A stretch of 64,000 bases of DNA from Cryptomeria japonica. Lineage: Eukaryota; Streptophyta; Pinopsida; Cupressales; Cupressaceae. Shown here piece after piece: positions 48,314-59,905 of this stretch; within the stretch, counting starts at the first letter, position 1, and each line of letters opens with the position of its first letter. The stretch is from contig NC_081414.1 in the NCBI RefSeq assembly GCF_030272615.1, forward strand, positions 333,855,427 through 333,919,426. Reading direction: 5' to 3'. The position numbers and the translations under genes are program-made. The notes beneath the pieces are model-generated. The model was not told the origin of the DNA. It ran no database searches and was given only the letters and a program-made list of their open reading frames with translations.

Positions 48314-49114
48314 TGTAAAAGTTATTGCAATTTCCAATTTAATAAACAAGTTATATGCTAGATAGTGTATTTCTGATTTTGGTATTATTATTATGACAAT
48401 AATATTATCGTCTTTCTTTTCTGCAGGTCTGAAGGATGAACATGTATCGATTTCAATGTCTTCCTTTTCTTTTGAATGATGTATATATAGCAAGGCAGCC
48501 ACGATCAAGTGGCACCTTGATCGGACATGTCTTTTAGACATGTCCGACCAAGATGTCACTTGGTCGTGACTGTCTACCAATTCTCTTCGGTGTGTATGAT
48601 AACTAATCGGGTGCCATTTGTATATGTTAACAGATCGATATAAACACACTCGATAATGAATCGGTGTCAAAGCAAATGATAATGGATTATAAACACACCC
48701 GATAATGAATCGGTGTCAAAGCAAATGATAATGGATTATAAACACACCCGATAATGAATATGTGTCAAGGCAAACAATAACAATAACTAATAGCATTATA
48801 TGCTGTCGGGTTAATACCCCGATAGTATATTAATGCCGATTCATAAATGAATCGACATTAATATGCTATCGGGTTACTAGCCCGATAGCATTTAGATCGA
48901 CGCTTAACTGTGTTAAGCATGTCGTCGATCTAATCCATCTTTATCCAATATCAATATCATAATCAAGATCAAAGGTTACAGTCTGATAAACATATTCAGT
49001 TCGGAAAGCATAAATCAGATAACCTAATAGTATAGATGAGTAAACCAAAAAAGAATAGAGGAGATTAACGAGTTAGGAAAATCTTATCTTGCAGAATCTA
49101 CTAATGCATTAACA
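48314..49114 (-). repeat. RE7 3' LTR, rich in hairpins
   Basis: Plus strand TGTAAAAGTT to GCATTAACA. It contains a 33-bp-arm hairpin (48500-48568), a 49-bp tandem repeat (about 48645-48765, two copies and a partial) and four adjoining hairpins (48802-48931). Minus-frame ORFs inside it are LTR shadows. Confidence 0.95.
48482..48489 (-). promoter_or_regulatory. RE7 LTR TATA box
   Basis: TATATATA, close to the 33-bp-arm hairpin. The same motif is in the 5' LTR near 53869. Confidence 0.45.
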
Positions 49115-49131
49115 CTCCCTCTTAGCTTTGG
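49115..49131 (-). promoter_or_regulatory. RE7 polypurine tract
   Basis: The minus strand reads CCAAAGCTAAGAGGGAG, abutting the 3' LTR. RE8 has CCTTAGCTAAGAGGGAG in the same place. Confidence 0.75.
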
Positions 49132-49253
49132 AAGATAGATAAAGTAACCTGCATCACATTTCTTTTTCCATAATGTCAGTCTCTAAGAATATATATCATC
49201 TATACATATGATATGATGTATCATCAGGACATAATATACAAATATAAAACATC

Positions 49254-49595
49254 ACTCTAAGCATATGACATAGAGTATCACCTAATCATGTGATATAAAA
49301 GATTTATCATTTCATTATGACAAGATATCACCTAAACACGTGATATCAGTATTGCCTAAACACGCAATACTAAGGATAAACATATGAAGATGGTTAGATT
49401 CTCATCTTATCCAGGTTGTGATATGTGCACAAACATTTTATACAAATATTTTATCACAACACCATCATGGCACATCCATGACATACCAGAAATCCAATCA
49501 TGATAACTGGTTTAGAGAATCATAAGATCATCACCTTATGATGTCTACATACAAGTGTTCATAATCTGAGAGATCGTCACCTCTTAGATATGAAC
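49254..49595. repeat. Hairpin array in the RE7 3' untranslated region
   Basis: At least eight inverted repeats follow one another. Examples: TATCAC/GTGATA (49276-49295), GATATCAC/GTGATATC (49324-49347), AGTATTGC/GCAATACT (49348-49371), ATCATAAG/CTTATGAT (49519-49542) and TCTGAGAG/CTCTTAGA (49565-49588, extended to 49557-49595). Loops are eight bases and similar (CTAATCAT, CTAAACAC, CTAAACAC, ATCATCAC, ATCGTCAC). Looser ones: 49254-49276, 49387-49408, 49415-49460, 49465-49481. Confidence 0.85.
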
Positions 49596-49670
49596 ACAGG
49601 GGGTGAAACCCAGAATGTCCCAACATGACAAAAGAAGTTTACACATTAAACATCTTATTTACAAAGCAGA

Positions 49671-52600
49671 TTACCTTTCTATCATACCTAAACCTTTTCT
49701 GAAGTGATCAACCTTCACTCTGGAAAGTGGTTTGGTCAGAATATCTGCAGTCTAATCTCCTGTGCTAACATATTCTAATTTGATCACATTTTTGTCTACC
49801 ATGTCTCGCACTTAATGGTATGGAATCTCAATATGCTTGGATCTGTCATGAAATACTAGATTTATAGAAAGCTTTATGCAGCTCTAGTTGTCACAATGGA
49901 TGACAGTGGGTTTCATAGGTTCACCAAATAATCCCACAAGCAACTTCCTAAGCCATACTGCTTCTCAAGCAGCCATGGAAGCTGCAATGTACTCGGCTTC
50001 GGTGGAACTCTGAGCTACAGAAGATTGTTTTCTGCTGATCCAAGATATCATGGCTGATCCTAAACTGAAGCAACAACCTGAAGTGCTTTTCCTATCAGTC
50101 ACACTCCCAGCCCAATCTGAGTCTGTAAATCCGTGTAGGTCTAGATTGACTTTCTCATATTTGAGACCAAGGTTTAGAGTACCTTGTAAGTATCTCATAA
50201 TGTGTTTCACTGCAATCAAGTGAATTTCCTTAGGCTCGCACATAAACTGACTTAAGGCATTGACAGCATAACAGATATCTGGCCTTGTATTCACCAGATA
50301 CATCAGGGACCCAATCATCTGTCTGTAGAGTGTAGGATCAGTGGATTGTGACTCTGTTGCTGCTTCCCTAAGTTTATGTAAATTTGTTTCCATGGGAGAT
50401 GTCATAGGTCTGCAGTTATGCATTTTGAATCTCTTCAAAATGTCTAAGGTATACTTTCCTTGGTTTAGTATAATATTGTCAGAATTCTGCCATACTTCTA
50501 ATCCTAGGAAGTAATGAAGGATTCCTAAGTCCTTCATATAAAATTCTTTGGATAGATCATTCTTGCATTGATCTATAAGATGATCATTTCCTGTGATTAA
50601 TAAGTCATCAACATATAAAATCAACATTAGCATATCATCTTTATTTCTTTTGTAGTAGAGATTAGGATCTGCATCATTTATATAGAAGCCTAGTCCTGAG
50701 AGATAGGTGTCAATTCTTTCATACCAGGCCCTAGGGGCCTGTTTAAGCCCATAGAGAGCTTTCTTGAGTCTACACACATGAGACTTTGCATCATAAATTT
50801 CAAACCCTTCAGGTTGCTCTAGGTAGACTTCTTCTGAGATCTCACCATTTAGAAATGTTGTCTTAACATCCATTTGGTGTACCTTCCATCCTTTTGCTGC
50901 TGCAATGGTTAATACAGCTCTCACTGATGTATACCTGGCAACGGGTGCAAAGGTTTCTTCATAGTCTATTCCCTCCCTTTGTGAGAATCCTCTAGCTACA
51001 AATTTGGCCTTGTGTTTCTCAATATTGTCGTCTGCAGCATGTTTGATTTTGAATAACCATTTAGATGAAACCACAGATTTCTTGGTTGGCCTAGGAACAA
51101 TCTCCCAAACATCATTTTTCATAATGGATTGATACTCTTCAGACATGGCATCCTTCCATACTTGATGTTTAAGTGCATCTGATACATTGTTTGGTTCAGT
51201 TTTAGAAAGATTATTCATAAGAGCAACATAGCTAGTGAATTTATTAGGTCTTTTGCTTTCCTTGAAGGTTCTTGAAGGAGCAGCAAACTTCTGAGCTTCT
51301 GCTACAGTCTTGGTGGCCCATAGAAGTCTTTTCTTGAGGTTTTCTATAGGTGGGTTTGAAGTTTCACCTATGGTTTCCTCAAGATTCTCCCTCTGAAGCT
51401 CAGGATTGGGGTCTTCTTCTATGTTAGGAGTGGGGATATAAATTTCAGGCTCTATTGTACTTAGGGCTCTTTTGAAGGCTAAGTCTTCTTCAAAGATTAC
51501 ATCCCTACTAAGTTCAATATTTCTCTGACCATGTATATATATTCTATAGGCTTTGGATTTTTCGCTATATCCTACAAGTATTCCCCTTTTTCCAGAAGGT
51601 TCTAGTTTTAGTCTTTTCTCTTTAGGTACATGTATATAGACAAGACACCCAAATATCCTAAGGTGGCTGATATCTGGCTTTAGTTTGGTAAATACTTCCT
51701 CAGGAGTTTTATCTTCAAGATGTGAGTGAGGACATCTGTTTTGGATATACACAACAGTGTTAGTTGTTTCTACCCAAAGATTGATATTTAGATTCTGATC
51801 AAGAATCATGGCTTTGGCAGCTTCTACAATTATCCTATTTTTCCTCTCAGCTACCCCATTTTGTTGAAGATTATAAGGTATTGTTAGCTCCCTCTTAATC
51901 CCTAAGTTTTTACAAAAATCTCTAAATAATTCTGATGTGTATTCCCCCCCATTATCAATTCTTAGGGTTTTGATTTTATTACCTAAGTAGTTTTCTGTCA
52001 GTGATTTAAACTCTTTAAACCTACTAAGGATCTCTTCTGATTCTTTACACTTCAGAAAGTAGATCCAAGTTTTCCTAGAGTAGTCATCAACAAATATTAC
52101 ATAATACAAACATCCTCCTAGAGAAGGAGCAGACATAGGTCCACATACATCAGAATGAACTAATTCTAATACTTTGCTCTCGTTTTCCTAGTAATATTAT
52201 GGAAGGCACCCTTGATATTTTTACCTAGGGCACATCCCTTGCATGCCTCTGAATGATATTGCTGTAACTTAGGTAAACCTGTGACAAGGTTTCCCATAGA
52301 TGACAAAGCTCTATAATTCAGGGGGCCTAGTCTTATATGCCAGACCTCATTTGCATTTGTTGCTTCGTGAATCAGGGCTAGGTTGGGCTCTGTGCACAGC
52401 TCATACAAATAGCCTCGTCTTTGACCAATGACTTTAGCTTTCTTGATGGAAGAATTTTTCGGCCAAGCCAACACCTTGTTCTCCATGAAGGTTACTCTGT
52501 ATCCGTTATCTTCTAGGGCTGATATGGAGACTAGATTTCTCTTGATGCCGGAGACATACAGTACTCCTTCGAGTTGCAATGATATACCTGTCTTCAGTTT

Positions 52601-53620
52601 GATGGTGCAGGAACCAATTCCTCTAACTGGATGTGAGGAATCATCTCCGATGGTTACTTCCTCTTCATTATCCTCTGTCATGGAGTCTAGCACTTCTCTA
52701 AACCCTGTAATGTGTTTGGATGAACCACTATCGATCACCCAGGAGTTAGACTTATTTGATGCATGGCTTGTAAGTGCTGAGTAGAGGACATAGTTCTGGG
52801 AGTTATCTTCTCTTTTTTATTTTCCTGCTCTGGCATGGCTTGTTTGGCTCTCTCTGGACATTTTGCAACAAAGTGCCCGAACTTATCGCACCTATAGCAT
52901 TGAATATGTGATAGGTCTCTCTTTGAAGTGTTCTTGCCTTGATGACCCTTCCTTTTCCTAAATTGCTTCTTCTTGGTTGTTTTATTTGTGTTAGTATTTA
53001 GGACTTGAAGGTCTTCATCTATGTTCTTTTGTTTTACTCCCATCTTGTTCAATCTTGATTCTTCTTGGAGACAATCGTCCTTTAATCTTTCAAACTTAGG
53101 ATATTTGGACCTTGCACTGATGCCTTGGACGAATGTACTCCATCCACTAGGCAACTCATCTAGAGCAATGAGTGTTAACTCTTTGCTTTTGATCTCGTAA
53201 TCCAGAGTTGCTAGTTCCTCTCTTAGAGTTGATATCCGCATAAAGTAGGCGTTGATTGTCTCCCCCTTGTTCATGGTGATATGATTTATTTCTCGTTTTA
53301 ATGCCAGAGTTCGACTTGCATTCGATATCTCAAATGTGCTTTCAAGTGCTTTGAACATTTTATAGGTTGTCTGATGTTTTCTTATGATGGGCATTATGTT
53401 GTTTCTCACCCCATCAACTATTATTTTGATGGCTTTTTCATTTCCTTCAATCCATGCGGTTTTGTCAGGTTCATTTTCAGGTTGATCATTTTTAGTTTGA
53501 ACAAATGAATCCACTTTGTTCTCTTTTAAGATCATCTGGATTCTGAACTTCCAGACTGAAAAATCATCGCCACCTCCGAGTATGTCTTCGAATCGAATAG
53601 CGCTGGCCGTTGGAGAAATG
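49671..53620 (-). pseudogene. RE7 gag-pol polyprotein, broken
   Basis: Gag begins near 53614 ('IRFEDILGGGDDFSVWKFRI'), runs through 'DGVRNNIMPIIRKHQTTYKM' and has an intact CCHC knuckle at 52858-52899 (CYRCDKFGHFVAKC). A frameshift near 52810 leads to protease 'WVIDSGSSKHITGF'. A shift near 52180 leads to integrase ('VDDYSRKTWIYFLK', 'LRIDNGGEYTSELF', 'QQNGVAERKNR') and reverse transcriptase with YVDD at 50604-50615. The frame 49965-52136 is open for 723 codons, from integrase into RNase H. A stop at about 49962 and three more precede the true end at TAA 49671 after 'ADILTKPLSRVKVDHF'. Few lesions for this window, in keeping with its younger LTRs. Confidence 0.93.
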
Positions 53621-53688
53621 TGATGTAGTATATAACCTTGTTCTTAAATTATTCACAAAATTGAATAGCCTCAAGTTCGATCAACTTG

Positions 53689-53700
53689 GCTCTGATACCA
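53689..53700 (-). promoter_or_regulatory. RE7 primer-binding site
   Basis: The minus strand reads TGGTATCAGAGC, perfect, directly at the LTR edge. Confidence 0.9.
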
Positions 53701-54547
53701 TGTAAAAGTTATTGCAATTTCCAATTTAATAAACAAGTTATATGGTAGATAGTGTATTTCTGATTTTGGTATTATTATTATGACAATAATATTATCATCT
53801 TTCTTTTCTGCAGGTCTGAAGGATGAACATGTATCGATTTCAATGTCTTCCTTTTCTTTTGAATGATGTATATATAGCAAGGCAGCCACGATCAAGTGGC
53901 ACCTTAATCGGACATGTCTTTTAGACATGTCCGACCAAGATGTCGCTTGGTCGTGATTGTCTACCAATTCTCTTTGGTGTGTATGATAAGTAATAGGTGC
54001 CATTTGTATATGTTAACATATCGATATAAACACACTCGATAATGAATCGGTGTCAAAGCAAATGATAATGGATTATAAACACACCCGATAATGAATCGGT
54101 GTCAAGGCAAACAATAACAATAACTAATAGTATTATATGCTATCGGGTTAATACCCCGATAGTATATTAATGTCGATTCATAAATATGCTATCAGGCTAG
54201 TAGTATATTAATGCCGATTCATAAATGAATCGACATTAATATGCTATCGGGCTAGTAGTATATTAATGCCGATTCATAAATGAATCGACATTAATATGCT
54301 ATCGGGTTACTAGCCTGATAGCATTTAGATCGACGCTTAACTGTGTTAAGCATGTCATCGATCTAATCCATCTTTATCCAATATCAATATCATAATCAAG
54401 ATCAAAGGTTGTAGTCTGATAAACATATTCAGTTCGGAAAGCATAAATCAAATAATCTAATAGTATAGATGAGTAAACCAAAACAGAATAGAGGAGATTA
54501 ACGAGTTAGGAAAATCTCATCTTGTAGAAGCTACTAATGCATTAACA
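53701..54547 (-). repeat. RE7 5' LTR
   Basis: Matches 48314-49114. It has one 49-bp repeat fewer but an extra tandem duplication (about 54180-54300) of the ATTAATGCCGATTCAT hairpin unit. The 33-bp-arm hairpin is at 53887-53955. Confidence 0.95.
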
Positions 54548-54599
54548 CATATAGCACCCACCTCACTGGACAAATGTGGCATGGTTAGCCAACAGACCC

Positions 54600-54880
54600 T
54601 TTTTGAAGTAGCAGCTTCTTTATGAACAACATATGCTCATTTTTCTTCTTCTATTAAATGTGTTGAGATAATATTAATCCTAGAATAGTATGGCATTGTA
54701 ATGGGTCCACTTCAAAAGCCTTCGCTAAGATAAACAGATGACCAATTTCGTGTCCAAACAGCTGGCATTAAATGATTGAAAGGGTAATTAAATTAAAATT
54801 TCAACATTAGTACTCAATAGTGATCATGGACCTATCTATTAGTGCAACTAGGTATAAAGCATCACTTTGTGCATAACCCT
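54600..54880 (-). pseudogene. Partial duplicate of the host-gene exon
   Basis: Matches about 48000-48290: the exon block GAAGTAGCAGCTTCTTTA, the ATGCTC.TTTTTCTTCTTC stretch and downstream AAACAGCTGGCATT. In this copy the exon frame is broken by an indel near 54637 and the acceptor side is altered. RE7 lies between the two copies, so the duplication predates or flanks the insertion. Confidence 0.6.
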
Positions 54881-55582
54881 AAAATTATAAGGTATATTCT
54901 TTTAGTGAGTCCATAAAAATGTTCCCTCCATCCAAACAGATTCAGTAAATACAACACAATAATCTCTAGAGTTTTTACATAAGTGCAAATAACCTAGATT
55001 TTGAATTGCACAAGCATTAACTAATACCATTACATATTCAACATTGACTTAATCCCATTTAGGTATTATCACTACAATTATCTTACTTAAGGTGTACACT
55101 GTGGGAAGGATATAACTTTCAAATAAGTGATTGCGAATCAAATAGTATGGAGGGAAAGATCATTGAACTAGGGTAAAAAGGTCAATATGCAATTGGCAAT
55201 ATTTTGTCCGTGAAAAGAACATATGTAGAAAAGAATGATGTTAAGAATGTGTTACAAGAATTGCCATGATTTGCCTAGACTCGGGGAGTCCTCAGAGATG
55301 ACACTCAACGAGTCTAGGAGACTCAATAGTCGAGAACTCGCCAAACTCATTAATTCTAGGCAAGTCCAGAAGGGTAGACTCAGCCATTTTAATTACTATT
55401 TTGATAACAACTTACAAACTTTGAATGCTTGTTAGGTTTATGACATGCCCATCTAGGATTTATAAAAGCATATGAAACTAGTGTGCGCCATGAAGATCCA
55501 GGTGGTTTTGAATGTCTTCATTTGGACTTGGTGGCGGGGGAGGACCCTACCCTATGTCACGACAAGGAATGTACTAGGAGTG
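54881..55582. other. No gene seen; GACTCGG-rich patch
   Basis: AT-rich DNA. 55245-55385 has repeated GACTCGG/GAGTC words after a TGTTACAAGA block. A similar block occurs inverted at about 60730-60815. Confidence 0.35.
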
Positions 55583-55964
55583 TGTTGTGACGTTTTCACA
55601 CATCGCCCCATTGCAAATGGGGACCCATGTTTTTTGCTCATTTTTGCTCGTTTTCACTTTGCTTTTTAGGGTTTTGGTTTGAATCCAGTCGGTTTTGAGA
55701 GCTTTTTGAGCTTCCTTTCGTAGGATGCAAATTTTGAATGCAATGAATTCGCCAGAATGGTCTAATTTTCAATTGGAATGTTGATGCAGAGCTTAAATTT
55801 GTCTAAGTGTTGAAGATGAAATGTGAATTTTTGTCCAATTGAATATTTTTGACCAAATTTTGACTTTTTTGATATTTGATCCTGGGCATTGGAAATGATT
55901 TGTTTTTGCCTTGTGAAGTGATTAAATGTGTAAAATCATGTTATTTTGGCCTGTAGGAGCAAAA

Positions 55965-57480
55965 TCGCTCCTGTCCCTCAGTGAAGGACGGGAGCTCGTT
56001 TTCAAATATTTTACTATTCCTGCAAGGTCAAGATGAATTACGAATTGGAAGTGATGGAGAAAGGCGAGATCTTTCCATTGAATATAAATTGAAGATTTTC
56101 ATGAGCACAGAAATGCCTCCAGGGGCAAAATCGCTCCTGTCCCTCAGTAAAGGACCGGAGCTACAAATCCAATTTTGCTTTGTCCTTGCAAGATTTTAAC
56201 GTCTTGACGATGTGAAAAGGTCTAAAGAGGTGCATTTTATCAAATGAATATAACTTGAAGCGCTGTCGGGGAGATCACATGGATAACCAAGTCCGGCTTG
56301 AGTGAGGTCCTGATCCTGAAATTTGGCTAAGTCTGGAATGTCCTGACCCTGAAATTTGACTAAGTCTGGAAACTGAAAAAACCTCCAAAAACTAGATTTT
56401 GCAATATAACTCCTGGAGGTCTGAAACCACTCTCAAACATCCTGAAAGTATATATGGAATATAACTTAAAGTATAAATGTTATATTCCATTAAAATTGTC
56501 CTGATCGAGAGTGCGAAAAGTCAAATTTCGCTCGTGTCCTTCTCCAAGGGTCCAGAGCGAAATGCGCTCCTGTCCCTCTCCAAGGGACCAAGGCGAATCG
56601 CTCGTGTCCCTCACCAAGGGTCCAGAGCGAAAATGCTTAGTTGAGCCATTCCTGACCTTGTTTGGACGAATCGAGACATCAAAGGCATGGTGAAGGACGA
56701 AATGAGCATGATAGAACATCCAGACTTGATCAAAAACAATGAAATGATGAAGTTCTTGCCTAGAGGGTCAATTTCGCTCCTGTCCCTCACTGAAGGACCA
56801 GAGCGATATCTACAGAATGGCATAAATTTCAAAGGACAAACAAGTTTCGAGCAACCAAGAGGGTCGAAAGGACATCATTTCACGTAATGAAGATGATTGC
56901 AAGTCGGTAAAAACAAGAACAAGCACATAATGATGAACTTCGCTCCTGTCCCTCAGGAAGGGACCAGAGCGATATTAGGTATATTGATCAACTCATGCAA
57001 GAATCACGTAAGGTCAAGATTTTGCAAGGTCTTAGAGGGTCCATGGAGTCTTTTGAAGGTGATACACGAAGATTTCAAACGTAAAATGATCATCAAGTTG
57101 AACATAGAGACCATATCGCTCCTGTCCCTCTCCAAGGGACAAGGGCGATGATCCCTTTAAACGTCCAAACACCTCATGCAAACAAATGGAACAAGCGCAA
57201 AAGGAACGAACAAGGATGTTACTCACTTTACAATGAAAGAATGAGGTCGAAGATGCATAGTGAACGTGAAAATATGAAGATCGCTCCTGTCCTTTGGACA
57301 AGGACCAGGGCGATGAACACTCAAAGGCACTTAAGCACACATGCAAAGCAATCAAATTCGAAGAGCCTAACAAAATAATCAATTTTTGAACGTGGAGATG
57401 AAGGAGTTGAACGTTGAAGTTGCAAGAATTATGACAAAATCATGGATCGCTCCTGTCCCTCTCCAAGGGACCAGGGCGAT
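55965..57480 (+). repeat. Ten palindromic modules at ~170-bp spacing
   Basis: Copies of a ~33-bp inverted repeat, left arm CGCTCCTGTCCCT and right arm AGGGACCAGAGCG, start at 55965, 56131, 56528, 56563, 56598, 56773, 56940, 57116, 57281 and 57447. Steps are 166, 397, 35, 35, 175, 167, 176, 165 and 166 bp. The sequence between is degenerate but shares short blocks such as CTCATGCAA. Confidence 0.85.
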
Positions 57481-57818
57481 GAGGTACGTCCCTTCCATTT
57501 TCATATTTTTGGCGCCAAATAAACAAATTCAAATTTTCTTAAATGCCAAGTTCGATAAAAATTGAAAATCCATTTTAACTTGCATTTAATGTGGCGTTGC
57601 CTTTATTAATTATTTTGCCTTTTTTTTTTAAAATCGAAATTTGCAAAAATAAAAACGCAAGGCATTAATAATTAATTAATTAATTAATATAAAATCGATT
57701 TCAAGCGCTCATTTAAGGAGGTTGGCCTTCTTATTTTATTGCAAATCATTTAAAATCATTTTTAAAAAAGTGTTTTTTATCTCCAAGTCGGCCTAAGGGT
57801 AAGTTGCAATGCAAGCAC

Positions 57819-57826
57819 TATATATA
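57819..57826 (+). promoter_or_regulatory. sL4 first TATA box
   Basis: TATATATA followed by GGGTGG, downstream of the module array. Confidence 0.5.
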
Positions 57827-58876
57827 GGGTGGTGAAATCTTCATTTTCACATTATCATTCTTCATTCACATGCGATTTGAGAAGTGCGAAGTTGTATTCA
57901 AAGGAGCGAATTTCATTCCAAGCAAGGTGGTGCGAATCTTGAAGTTTCTATTGGTGCAAATTGTCAAAGGCATTGAAGATCACGTCAAGGACAACTCAAA
58001 AGGTGGCGAAATTGATATTTTGAAGAAAAGATCACGTTGAAGACTATCTATACGTCAATTTTGCCTAGGTGATCTTTTCCTTTTTGCATTCTAGAGTTAG
58101 CTCTCTATTGAGGTATGGTGATATGGATTTATTGTTTTGATTTTGAACGTTGATCGTCATTGCCTTAATTTTGAAATTTTGTTTTCCCTTAGCTCAGTCG
58201 TTTTTAGGAAATGATTAATAAAGGACTTATCATTAAGTTTCCTAAAAAAATTGCTCTCTAATTTATGTTATGTATTGCAAAATCATGGTACTAATTTTGA
58301 AATGTTGTGTAGGCATCAAATGGAGGTCTCATCAAGGAAAATCAAGCCGGATCCAGGACGGTCTTCGCCAGGACGATCAAGCCAGGACATGGACGACCTT
58401 CTTTGGACTAACATCATCAAGGGCAATCCAGCGTTCCAAGGCGAGGTACATCATCTTCCTACACATCAAGGACACAAGGAGTTAGAACAAGGGCTCGTTG
58501 AAGAAGTAAATAGTTCCAGATGAATTAATTAAAGCAAACTTCTCAACAACATCAAGTTGAATATCTACCAAGCTACAAGTGTCAAATGAGGTGGCGTCCT
58601 AGTCATCATTTCTCCAATCAGTGAGGTCCACCTCAGCATGTCCAGATTCAATGTACTTAACTCATGGAAGGTGGCACAAACTCCGATGTACCTACCCTGG
58701 CTATCCATTGGTCGATTTTTCTAGAGAGGACATGTGTCCAAGCAATACAATTTTGTCATTGGTCAAGCATTAAATGTTATGTAATGGTTGTATCAAACCC
58801 TAATTAGGGTTTTCATTGTTGAATCTTGGCCATTGATCTTGAATTGATCTAAGCCATCAAATTGTATTGTGGGCAC

Positions 58877-58883
58877 TATATAA
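58877..58883 (+). promoter_or_regulatory. sL4 second TATA box
   Basis: TATATAA in CACTATATAAGCCCAG, followed by a GAGAGA/TAGTTAG-rich leader. This context is typical of plant gypsy LTR promoters and looks the better of the two. Confidence 0.55.
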
Positions 58884-59732
58884 GCCCAGACATTTCATTT
58901 GTAAAAGAATTAGAGAGAATTAGAGAGAGATAGTTAGAAATAGTTGAAAGTAGTTAGTAGTTAGAGAGTAGAATAGGAGGACAAGGCAAGAAATTGTTGC
59001 CATTGATTGTAAACAAACTCCATTTTCATTGAAGTAATGGTGAAATATGTCGTTTTCTTGCAATTTGCACGGTTTCTTGTTGAGTCTTCAATCCTAGATG
59101 GTAAATGATTAGATGAATGGAGGAAATGCGATTGATTAATGGTGGAATTCGTACATCCATACTACTAGCAGTTTGTTGATTGCAGACTTGCCTTGCGTAG
59201 TCAACTGGATCATTCAGCCTAAGCTCAATTTCAAATTGTCGCCTCTTCATTGATATGCATCAACTTGGATGGTATCTATGCCTGCGGTGATGATTTGAAC
59301 ATCATAAAACTTCCCTAGAAGATTGCACTAGTCTTGTGTAGATGTTCCATTGATGTCAAAACAAGATCTAGTTAGAGTTTCATCAAAAAATCAAATCATT
59401 GCTCCTACATTCTTAGTATTAGGATTAGATCCTCTTTTCGCCCTTATCCTTTTTTCCTTTTTTTTAATCTAAGTCAGTAAGAGCCTGTGTCCAGCAAAGC
59501 AGATCGGAAGTTCAATCATCACATGTAAGTCCCCTTGTGATCCCAGCAAATCACATCATACCACTGGAGCTTGTCCACACGTAGAGACCCTACATCAAAG
59601 AACCTTGGAGTCTACCTAACTGATCCTTTACGCGAATCTTCAGCAGTTAGAGACTATTTTCTCAAGAGAGGATAAGATACCCTTAGGTATTTTATTCTGT
59701 GTTAGGCTGTGTACAAAATACACGTCAACAAA

Positions 59733-59905
59733 GTGCTACCCCCAAATCCCATGAGGGGCACCACCCCTTGACCTCACTAGGGGTGCTGCCCCCAGAGCCT
59801 CACAAGAGGCACTGCACCTTGAAACTGTTGAGGGTGCTGCCCCCAAATCCCATGAGGGATGCTGGCCCTCAAACCAATCGGGGTGTTGCCCCAAAACCCC
59901 CATCA
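59733..59905 (+). repeat. 25-bp minisatellite, seven copies
   Basis: Degenerate tandem units of about 25 bp; the consensus resembles GTGCTGCCCCCAAATCCCAT plus GAGGG. It lies directly after sL4. Confidence 0.75.

Larger units (their letters stand above)
48314..54547 (-). mobile_element. RE7: Ty1/copia element, least diverged LTRs
   Basis: 6234 bp flanked by perfect CATAT (48309-48313, 54548-54552). LTRs are 801 and 847 bp; they differ by only about 3% in their first 350 bp, the length gap being tandem copy number. Primer site, gag, protease, integrase, reverse transcriptase, RNase H and polypurine tract are present. It lies between two partial copies of a host-gene exon. Its polypurine tract is almost the same as that of RE8, so the two are probably one lineage. 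Confidence 0.95.
55583..59730 (+). repeat. sL4: 4.1 kb solo LTR
   Basis: Begins TGTTGTGACG and ends CGTCAACA. It is flanked by GAGTG (55578-55582) and AAGTG (59731-59735), a 5-bp duplication with one transition. No second copy, primer site or internal coding adjoins it, so it is a solo LTR of unusual length. It contains ten palindromic modules (55965-57480), two TATA boxes and, in the last kilobase, a typical R-U5-like leader. The size suggests a large gypsy or LARD-type element; that is inference. Minor ORFs inside are repeat shadows. Confidence 0.65.

Noticed and set aside
48299-48670. 123-codon minus frame, with a relative at 53671-54003
   Set aside because: Both lie wholly within the RE7 LTRs and arise from the LTR sequence and its hairpin; no protein family is recognisable.
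55965-57480. CRISPR-like array of palindromic repeats
   Set aside because: Repeats are degenerate with ~135-bp spacers that are themselves related, in a plant LTR.
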